Source: Oscillospiraceae bacterium (GTDB lineage Bacteria > Bacillota_A > Clostridia > Oscillospirales > Oscillospiraceae). Taken from it: a DNA stretch of 6,622 nucleotides. How positions within the stretch are numbered: the first letter of the stretch is position 1; every line of letters starts with the position of its first letter. The translations under genes were made by a program, and so were the position numbers. A model generated the notes under the pieces. It was given only the letters and a program-made list of their open reading frames with translations. It ran no database searches and had not been told where the DNA came from. The stretch spans positions 1 through 6,622 of the forward strand of contig JAFTBL010000198.1 of assembly GCA_017455225.1 (NCBI GenBank), read 5' to 3'. This document shows, piece by piece, positions 1 through 4,792 of the stretch.

Positions 1-377
1 GCCGTTGCCCCAAGTGCGGCGGCCGGCTGATGAAACGCACCGGCGTCAGCAAAAAGACCGGCAAGCAGTACACCTATTATTGCTGTGAATTCGTGAACAA
101 CCACTCCGGCGGCACCACCTGCGATTTCATGAGCTGGGACGTGCCGGTGAAGGACGACTGTCCCGTCTGCGGCCAGACCATGTTCAAGCGAGCAGGCCGG
201 GGGTTCAAGCGCCCCTTCTGCATCAATCCCGCCTGCAGCAACTTCCTGCCTGAGGACAAGCGGGGGTACTATAAGAAGACGGACAAGGACGACAAAACGG
301 AGAAGGCCGCCCCCAAAAAGGCCGCTCCCAAGAAGACTGCTTCCAAGAAGACCGCCCCCAAGGGGAAGAAGGCATGA
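1..377 (+). CDS. topA: DNA topoisomerase I, C-terminal part (5' end outside window)
   Basis: This is the 3' end of the type IA topoisomerase gene; the enzyme relaxes negative supercoils by cutting one DNA strand. The open frame runs in from before the window (first full codon at base 3), so the ATG at 30 is internal and not the start. Only the C-terminal zinc-ribbon region is visible. One cysteine cluster begins with CPKC (bases 6-17) and continues with YYCCEF and a later Cys. A second has CPVC followed by FCINPAC, with the FMSWD linker typical of TopA between them. The catalytic tyrosine domain is upstream and unseen. After the last zinc ribbon comes a tail of about 30 residues rich in Lys, Ala, Pro and Thr, ending at TGA 375-377. 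Its stop overlaps the trmFO start (ATGA at 374-377), the usual Firmicutes topA-trmFO arrangement. The identity is secure from the zinc-ribbon pattern plus this neighbour. Confidence 0.92.
   Translation, partial: RCPKCGGRLMKRTGVSKKTGKQYTYYCCEFVNNHSGGTTCDFMSWDVPVKDDCPVCGQTMFKRAGRGFKRPFCINPACSNFLPEDKRGYYKKTDKDDKTEKAAPKKAAPKKTASKKTAPKGKKA
306..365 (+). repeat. Pentapeptide-coding repeat in the TopA tail
   Basis: Four consecutive 15-base units encode AAPKK, AAPKK, TASKK and TAPKG, that is [AT]A[PS]K[KG], followed by KKA and the stop. The DNA units are similar but not identical. The tail is strongly basic and resembles histone H1-like or mycobacterial TopA lysine tails, which help DNA binding. That role is inferred here by analogy. 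Confidence 0.75.
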
Positions 378-1699
378 CCGCCGTCACCGTCATCGGCGCG
401 GGACTGGCCGGCAGCGAATGCGCGTGGCAGTTGGCCCGCCGGGGCGTGCCCGTCACGCTGCGGGAGATGAAGCCGAAAAAGACCACCCCCGCCCACTCCA
501 GCCCCTGGTTTGCCGAGCTGTGCTGTTCCAACTCCCTGCGCTCAGATCAGCTGGAGAACGCGGTGGGACTTTTGAAGGAGGAGCTGCGGCGGATGGACAG
601 CCTGATCCTGCGCTGCGCCGACGCAACGCGCCTGCCGGCCGGCGGCGCGCTGGCAGTGGACCGGCAGGGCTTTGCCGCCATGGTCACCCGGATGATCCGC
701 AGCCACCCGCTCATCACCGTGGTGGAGGGCGAGGTGACGGAGATCCCGGAGGGGGAGGTGGTCATCGCCTCCGGTCCGCTGACCTCCGACGCGCTGGCCG
801 AGCGCATCGCCGCGCTGCCCGGCTGCGGCGACACGCTGCATTTTTACGACGCCGCCGCCCCGCTGGTGAGCTTTGACAGCGTGGACATGAACAGCGCCTA
901 TTTCGCCTGTCGCTACGGCATGGGCACGCCGGACTACGTCAACTGCCCCATGGACCGGGAGGAATACGCCGCCTTCTGGCGCCAGCTTTGCACGGCGCAG
1001 GAGGCGGAGATCCACGGCTTTGACGACGGCGGCGTGTTCGAGGGCTGCATGCCGGTGGAGGTTATGGCCCGCCGGGGGGAGGACACCCTTCGCTACGGGC
1101 CGCTGAAGCCAAAGGGCCTGCCCGATCCCAAGACCGGGCGTGAGCCCTACGCGGTGGTGCAGCTGCGAAAGGACAATGCCGAGGGCACCGTTTACAATCT
1201 GGTGGGGTTCCAGACCCACCTGCGCTGGGGGGAGCAGAAGCGCGTGTTCTCCATGATCCCGGCGCTTCATGACGCGGAGTTCCTGCGCTACGGCGTCATG
1301 CACCGCAATACCTATCTCCATTCGCCCGCCCTGCTGGACCGGTACTACCGGCTGCGCAGCATGCCCCGCCTGTCCTTTGCCGGGCAGATGACGGGGGTGG
1401 AGGGCTATGTGGAGTCCTGCGCCAGCGGCTTTCTGGTAGGGGTGGAGACTGCCCGCCGCCTGCAGGGCAAGCCGCCGGTGGATGTCCCCCGCGAAACGGC
1501 GGTGGGCGCGCTGGCGCTGTATGTCAGCACCGATTCCGTGGGCGATTTCCAGCCCATGAACGTGAATTTCGGCATCATCCCGCCGCTGGATCACCGGGTC
1601 CGCGGCAAGCGGAACAAAAACGCGGAGCTGTCCGCCCGGTCACTGGCGATCGTGGAGCGGCTCCGGCCGGAGGTATGTCAGTATGAAGATCATTGTTGA
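374..1699 (+). CDS. trmFO: Methylenetetrahydrofolate-tRNA-(uracil-5-)-methyltransferase TrmFO
   Basis: TrmFO (formerly Gid) makes 5-methyluridine at position 54 of the tRNA T-loop, using methylenetetrahydrofolate as carbon donor and reduced FAD. The 441-residue product has the normal family length and appears complete. An N-terminal FAD-binding motif GAGLAGSE lies at residues 8-15. It is followed by the family signature ELCCSNSLRSD at 48-58, whose C51 aligns with the B. subtilis cysteine C53. A second conserved cysteine, C225 in FEGCMPVE, corresponds to B. subtilis C226. The second FAD/substrate region reads SFAGQMTGVEGYVES from residue 334, and PMNVNFGIIPP lies near the C-terminus. Residue 50 is also Cys, where B. 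subtilis has Val. The start overlaps the topA stop by 4 bases, and an AAGGGGAAG stretch (360-368) within topA serves as ribosome binding site, so expression is probably coupled to topA. The 3' end overlaps plsX by 17 bases. Confidence 0.96.
   Translation: MTAVTVIGAGLAGSECAWQLARRGVPVTLREMKPKKTTPAHSSPWFAELCCSNSLRSDQLENAVGLLKEELRRMDSLILRCADATRLPAGGALAVDRQGFAAMVTRMIRSHPLITVVEGEVTEIPEGEVVIASGPLTSDALAERIAALPGCGDTLHFYDAAAPLVSFDSVDMNSAYFACRYGMGTPDYVNCPMDREEYAAFWRQLCTAQEAEIHGFDDGGVFEGCMPVEVMARRGEDTLRYGPLKPKGLPDPKTGREPYAVVQLRKDNAEGTVYNLVGFQTHLRWGEQKRVFSMIPALHDAEFLRYGVMHRNTYLHSPALLDRYYRLRSMPRLSFAGQMTGVEGYVESCASGFLVGVETARRLQGKPPVDVPRETAVGALALYVSTDSVGDFQPMNVNFGIIPPLDHRVRGKRNKNAELSARSLAIVERLRPEVCQYEDHC
1669..1673 (+). 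promoter_or_regulatory. Ribosome binding site of plsX
   Basis: GGAGG lies inside the end of trmFO, 9 bases before the plsX ATG at 1683. A nearer ATG at 1675 is in another frame and meets TGA after three codons, so 1683 is the real start. Confidence 0.7.
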
Positions 1700-2726
1700 C
1701 GCCATGGGCGGCGACCTTGCGCCGCTGGAGATCGTCAAGGGAGCCCTGCAGGGGCAGAAGAAGACCGGCGCGGAGATCGTGCTCACCGGCGACGCCGTGT
1801 CCATCCTGCGTGCGCTGGAGCAGTGCGGGGAGACCACCGTGCCCAAGGGGGTGGAGATCGTGAACACCACCGAAACAGTGGAGATGTGCGACGATCCTGC
1901 CACGGTCTTCCGCCGGAAGAAGGACACGTCCATGGGCGTGGCGCTGACCATGCTGCATGACGGCAAGGGCGACGCGGTGGTGTCCGCCGGATCCACCGGC
2001 GCGCTGCTGACCGGCGCCACGCTGATCGTCAAGCGGGTGCGGGGCATCCGCCGGGCCGCCATGGCGCCGGTGATCCCCACCACCACGGGGCAGGCGGTAC
2101 TCATAGACTGCGGCGCCAACGCCGAGTGCACGCCGGAATACCTGCTGCAGTTTGCCTATCTGGGCAATTTCTACGCCAAGTACGTGCTGGGGCTGGAGCA
2201 GCCCCGGGTGGGCCTTTTGAACATCGGCGCCGAGGACAGCAAGGGCACGCCCCTGCAGAAGGAGACGCTTGCCCTGCTGCGCAGGGCGGACGGCGCGGGG
2301 CATCTGCGTTTTATCGGCAATATCGAGGCCAAGGAGGCCATCAAGGGCGGCTGCGACGTGATCGTGACCGACGGCTTCTCCGGCAACATCCTGCTCAAGA
2401 GCATGGAGGGCACCGGCTCCTTTGCCGGCAGCGCGCTGAAGGGGATCTTCCGCCGGAACCTGCTGACCAGGCTGGCGGCGCTGCTGGTGATGTCGGGACT
2501 GAACGAGTTCAAGGCGAAGCTGGATCCCAACAAGGTGGGCGGCACCGCCTTCATCGGCATTTCCAAGCCTGTCATCAAGGCCCATGGCTCCTCCAACGCC
2601 GAGGCGATTGAAAACGCTGTGGCGCAGGCGGATTCCTTTGCCCGCAGCGGTCTCATCGACGCCATCGAGCGCAACGTGGGGCTGATGAGCGTGGAGAAGG
2701 AAGAAATCGATGAATCGAAAAAATAG
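1683..2726 (+). CDS. plsX: Phosphate acyltransferase PlsX
   Basis: PlsX converts acyl-ACP and inorganic phosphate to acyl-phosphate, the acyl donor for PlsY, and so begins phosphatidic acid synthesis at the inner face of the membrane. The product of 347 residues matches the family length. It begins with the signature IVDAMGGDLAP (residues 4-14). Further conserved blocks are SAGSTGALL (101-109), IDCGAN ending at N146, and VTDGFSGNILLKSMEG, in which D230-N235 is the DGFSGN core. The C-terminus has the GGTAFIGISKPVIKAHGSSN block and a short charged tail. The start follows GGAGG at 1669-1673 and overlaps trmFO by 17 bases, suggesting translational coupling. The next gene, acpP, supplies its acyl-carrier substrate. 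No fapR, fabD, fabG or fabF lies beside it, unlike the B. subtilis locus. The call is firm. Confidence 0.97.
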   Translation: MKIIVDAMGGDLAPLEIVKGALQGQKKTGAEIVLTGDAVSILRALEQCGETTVPKGVEIVNTTETVEMCDDPATVFRRKKDTSMGVALTMLHDGKGDAVVSAGSTGALLTGATLIVKRVRGIRRAAMAPVIPTTTGQAVLIDCGANAECTPEYLLQFAYLGNFYAKYVLGLEQPRVGLLNIGAEDSKGTPLQKETLALLRRADGAGHLRFIGNIEAKEAIKGGCDVIVTDGFSGNILLKSMEGTGSFAGSALKGIFRRNLLTRLAALLVMSGLNEFKAKLDPNKVGGTAFIGISKPVIKAHGSSNAEAIENAVAQADSFARSGLIDAIERNVGLMSVEKEEIDESKK

Positions 2727-2729
2727 CTA

Positions 2730-2758
2730 TTGACAGGACATAGGAATTGCCGTATTAT
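2730..2758 (+). promoter_or_regulatory. Sigma-A-type promoter for acpP
   Basis: A perfect -35 box TTGACA (2730-2735) stands 17 bases before TATTAT (2753-2758), which is one mismatch from TATAAT. It begins only 4 bases after the plsX stop codon, in an AT-rich island within otherwise GC-rich DNA. Transcription should start near 2765, giving a leader of roughly 30 bases to the acpP start. I see no FapR-like operator or hairpin in this gap. Confidence 0.85.
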
Positions 2759-2779
2759 TTTCCAAGACAGAATCCCGAA

Positions 2780-2785
2780 AGGAGG
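2780..2785 (+). promoter_or_regulatory. Ribosome binding site of acpP (fixes a GTG start)
   Basis: AGGAGG, a full Shine-Dalgarno match, ends 8 bases before GTG at 2794. No ATG lies at a suitable distance. The first in-frame ATG, at 2821, would remove the start of helix I, so the GTG is chosen. Confidence 0.85.
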
Positions 2786-2793
2786 CAATACGC

Positions 2794-3039
2794 GTGACGA
2801 CGGACGAGATCTTTAAGACGATGCAGACCCTGATCGCCGAGCAGTTTGCGCTGGACGAAGAGGAGATCACCATGGAGAGCTCGTTTGTGGACGATCTGGG
2901 CGCTGACAGCGTGGATCTGGTGGAGCTGGTGATGGCGATGGAAGAGGAATTTGACATCGGCGAGATCCAGGAAGAAGATTTGACCGCGCTGAAGTCGGTG
3001 GGCGACTGCGTGCGCTATCTCAGCGGCAAGCTGGCCTGA
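2794..3039 (+). CDS. acpP: Acyl carrier protein
   Basis: ACP carries growing fatty acyl chains on a 4'-phosphopantetheine arm and hands them to the FAS II enzymes and to PlsX. The product is 81 residues long, highly acidic and of normal length. The attachment serine is S39 in the motif [11 protein letters not shown], followed by the helix II sequence [10 protein letters not shown] that docks with partner enzymes. The common form is DSL; here the residue after the serine is Val, a conservative change. The start codon is GTG, supported by AGGAGG at 2780-2785. It lies 67 bases after plsX with its own strong promoter, and an intrinsic terminator follows the stop, so it can be made as a short, abundant single-gene transcript. 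That fits the high cellular demand for ACP. It could in principle be a carrier protein for another pathway, but the plsX and rnc neighbours argue for the fatty-acid ACP. Confidence 0.95.
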   Translation: MTTDEIFKTMQTLIAEQFALDEEEITMESSFVDDLGADSVDLVELVMAMEEEFDIGEIQEEDLTALKSVGDCVRYLSGKLA

Positions 3040-3068
3040 GTCTTCGGCGTTCAACAATTGAAAAAAGC

Positions 3069-3100
3069 GACCCCGCTGAGAGCAGCGGGGTCTCCTTTTT
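3069..3100 (+). terminator. Intrinsic terminator between acpP and rnc
   Basis: A perfect 10-base-pair GC-rich stem (arms 3069-3078 and 3083-3092) closes a 4-base AGAG loop and is followed by TCCTTTTT. The T-run is slightly interrupted. Upstream, AAAAAA (3061-3066) makes the structure look bidirectional, and on the reverse strand the T-run is in fact longer. No reverse-strand gene is present to use it. Its place between two same-strand genes suggests partial termination. Confidence 0.88.
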
Positions 3101-3125
3101 CAGGTGTGGAGAAAGGGAAGAAATC

Positions 3126-3806
3126 ATGCAAACATTGGAACAGCGGCTGGGCTACACGTTCCGCCGCAAGGCGCTGCTGCAGGGCGCCATGATCCACAGC
3201 TCCTATGCCAACGAGCACCGCGGCACGGGCGTGGAGAGCAATGAGCGGCTGGAATTTCTGGGCGACGCGGTGCTGGGTCTGGTGGCGGGGGAATACCTGT
3301 TCCGCCGCCACGGCGACGCCCCGGAGGGAGAACTGACCCGCCTGCGGGCGGCGCTGGTGTGCGAGGGGAGCCTGCACGAGGTGGCGCAGACGCTGGGCCT
3401 TGGCGCGTATCTGAAGCTGGGCCGGGGGGAGGAGAGCGGCGGCGGCCGCACCCGCCCCTCCATTCTGGCGGACGCGGTGGAGTCAGTGTTTGCCGCCGTG
3501 TATCTGGACGGCGGCATGGAGGCCGCCCGTGAGCTGATCCACCGGGTGCTGCTGTGCCGGGAGAACGACGCGGCGGTGGAGCAGCGGAGGCTGGACTATA
3601 AAACGGCGCTGCAGGAGCGCGTCCAGCGCAAGCCGGGGCAGACGCTGCAGTACGAGATGGTGGACGCCGTCGGCCCCGACCATGACAAGACCTTCACCTT
3701 CCGGGTGCTGCTCAACGGCGTCAGCATCGGCGAGGGCGCCGGCCGCAGCAAGAAGGACGCCGAGCAGGCGGCGGCCTGCGCCGCGCTGGAGCAGCTGGGC
3801 GAATAA
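3126..3806 (+). CDS. rnc: Ribonuclease III
   Basis: RNase III cuts double-stranded RNA, processing rRNA precursors and some mRNAs. The 226-residue product has the standard two-domain layout. The N-terminal catalytic domain carries the signature NERLEFLGD at 39-47, with metal-binding E43 and D47. The second acidic pair is D116 and E119 in ADAVESVFAAVYLDGG. The C-terminal double-stranded-RNA-binding domain runs from about D157 (DYKTALQE) to 225 and includes the conserved ending GEGAGRSKKDAEQAAACAALEQL. All four catalytic acidic residues are present, so the enzyme should be active. The ATG at 3126 is preceded by an AAGGGA ribosome binding site (3113-3118). Only 25 bases separate the acpP terminator from this start, so rnc probably depends on read-through from the acpP promoter. 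A strong terminator follows. The smc and ftsY genes found next in many Firmicutes are absent here. Confidence 0.96.
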   Translation: MQTLEQRLGYTFRRKALLQGAMIHSSYANEHRGTGVESNERLEFLGDAVLGLVAGEYLFRRHGDAPEGELTRLRAALVCEGSLHEVAQTLGLGAYLKLGRGEESGGGRTRPSILADAVESVFAAVYLDGGMEAARELIHRVLLCRENDAAVEQRRLDYKTALQERVQRKPGQTLQYEMVDAVGPDHDKTFTFRVLLNGVSIGEGAGRSKKDAEQAAACAALEQLGE

Positions 3807-3812
3807 CGGAAA

Positions 3813-3846
3813 ACGGACGCCGGGTACCCCCCGGCGCCCGTTTTTT
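3813..3846 (+). terminator. Intrinsic terminator after rnc
   Basis: A 12-base stem (arms 3813-3824 and 3830-3841) with one internal A-C mismatch and a TACCC loop runs directly into six T's (3841-3846). It begins 6 bases after the rnc stop and separates the acpP-rnc block from uppP. Confidence 0.9.
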
Positions 3847-3865
3847 CTGCGCCCGGGAAATAAAT

Positions 3866-3895
3866 GTGGCATTTTTCCCGCGCGTATGCTATACT
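3866..3895 (+). promoter_or_regulatory. Extended -10 promoter for uppP
   Basis: TATACT at 3890-3895 is preceded by TG at 3887-3888, forming an extended -10 element (TGCTATACT). A weak -35 match, GTGGCA at 3866-3871 (4 of 6), stands 18 bases upstream. It lies just after the rnc terminator, where uppP needs a new promoter. The expected start near 3902 gives a leader of about 42 bases with no evident riboswitch. Confidence 0.7.
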
Positions 3896-3943
3896 GTTTT
3901 ATCATGGGCGCATGTAAGTATTGCAGCATAGGGAGGGAGATCC

Positions 3944-4780
3944 ATGTCAGTCTTTACCGCGATCTTGCTGGGCTTGGTACAGGGTCTGGCGGAGTTTTTG
4001 CCGATCTCCAGCTCGGGGCATCTGGCCGTCGCCCAGCACCTGCTGGGGCTGGACGCCGAGATCCCGGAGTTTTTCGACGTGCTGCTGCATCTGGGCACGC
4101 TGGCGGCGGTGTGCGCCGCCTATTGGAGCGACGTGGTGGGCATGGTGCGTGAGTTCTTCCTCGGCATCCGGGACGTGTCCCGGGGCGAAACGCCTACCCC
4201 CGTGCCGCCCGCGCGGCGGCTGGTGCTGCTGGTGGTGCTGGGCACGCTGCCGCTGGTGCTGGTGCTGCCGATCCGCAAGCACGTGCAGGCGCTTTCGGGC
4301 AGCATGGTGTTCATCGGCGCGGCGCTGATCGTCACCGGCTTTTTGCTCTTTGCCTGCGACCTTTTGCGCAAGGGGCGCAAAAGCGAGCGCACCGCCACGT
4401 GGCTGGACGCGGTGATCGTGGGCGTGGGGCAGGCGGTGGCCACCCTGCCGGGCATTTCCCGCTCCGGCATGACCATCTCCGCCGGCTGCTTCCGGGGCTT
4501 TGAACGGCGGTTTGCCGTGCGCTTTTCCTTTTTGCTGTCCATCCCGGCGGTGCTGGGCGCCAACCTTCTGGGCCTGAAGGACGCGCTGGAGCAGGGGATG
4601 GACAAGAGCCAGCTGCCGGCCTACCTCGTGGGCGTGATAACGGCGGCGGTGGTGGGCTATTTGTGCCTGCGGCTTTTGAAATACATTGCGGAGAAGGGCA
4701 AGTTCGGCTATTTCTCCTATTACTGCTGGGCGGCAGGCCTGGCGGTACTGATCCTGAATACCGTGCTGGGCACGGCGTAA
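3944..4780 (+). CDS. uppP: Undecaprenyl-diphosphatase (BacA/UppP family)
   Basis: UppP is an integral membrane enzyme that dephosphorylates undecaprenyl diphosphate, recycling the lipid carrier of peptidoglycan and wall polymer synthesis. It also gives some bacitracin resistance. The 278-residue product is of normal length and very hydrophobic, with several membrane segments. The first active-site motif is QGLAEFLPISSSGH, with E17 and H26 corresponding to E. coli E21 and H30. The second is PGISRSGMTIS, with R173 corresponding to E. coli R174. The first acidic position of the EGLTE form is Gln here (Q13), a substitution seen commonly in the family. The ATG at 3944 is chosen because GGGAGGGAG (3931-3939) lies just upstream. 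It has its own promoter after a terminator and is followed 12 bases later by the ftsK-type gene, probably in one transcript. Confidence 0.96.
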   Translation: MSVFTAILLGLVQGLAEFLPISSSGHLAVAQHLLGLDAEIPEFFDVLLHLGTLAAVCAAYWSDVVGMVREFFLGIRDVSRGETPTPVPPARRLVLLVVLGTLPLVLVLPIRKHVQALSGSMVFIGAALIVTGFLLFACDLLRKGRKSERTATWLDAVIVGVGQAVATLPGISRSGMTISAGCFRGFERRFAVRFSFLLSIPAVLGANLLGLKDALEQGMDKSQLPAYLVGVITAAVVGYLCLRLLKYIAEKGKFGYFSYYCWAAGLAVLILNTVLGTA

Positions 4781-4792
4781 GTGGGGGTTACG

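Noticed and set aside
542..1594. A 350-codon reverse-strand open frame across trmFO
   Set aside because: It is antisense to a clearly conserved gene. Its product is rich in His, Arg, Gln and Ala, as expected of a high-GC shadow frame, and it shows no family motif.
1575..2585. A 336-codon reverse-strand open frame across plsX
   Set aside because: It is the complement of conserved PlsX codons, has low-complexity composition and no recognisable domain. It is a GC-driven shadow.
3904..3917. Small upstream ORFs in the uppP leader, including a start-stop ATGTAA at 3912
   Set aside because: No ribosome binding site precedes either ATG, and the longer frame simply runs out of phase into uppP. There is no evidence of attenuation.
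3807..3943. A possible riboswitch or small RNA between rnc and uppP
   Set aside because: The 137-base gap is accounted for by a terminator hairpin, an extended -10 promoter and a short leader. No further stable structure is visible by eye.
4781..4792. GTG at 4781 as an earlier start for the ftsK-type gene
   Set aside because: It is in frame but has no ribosome binding site upstream, whereas the ATG at 4793 is preceded by a G-run at a reasonable distance.
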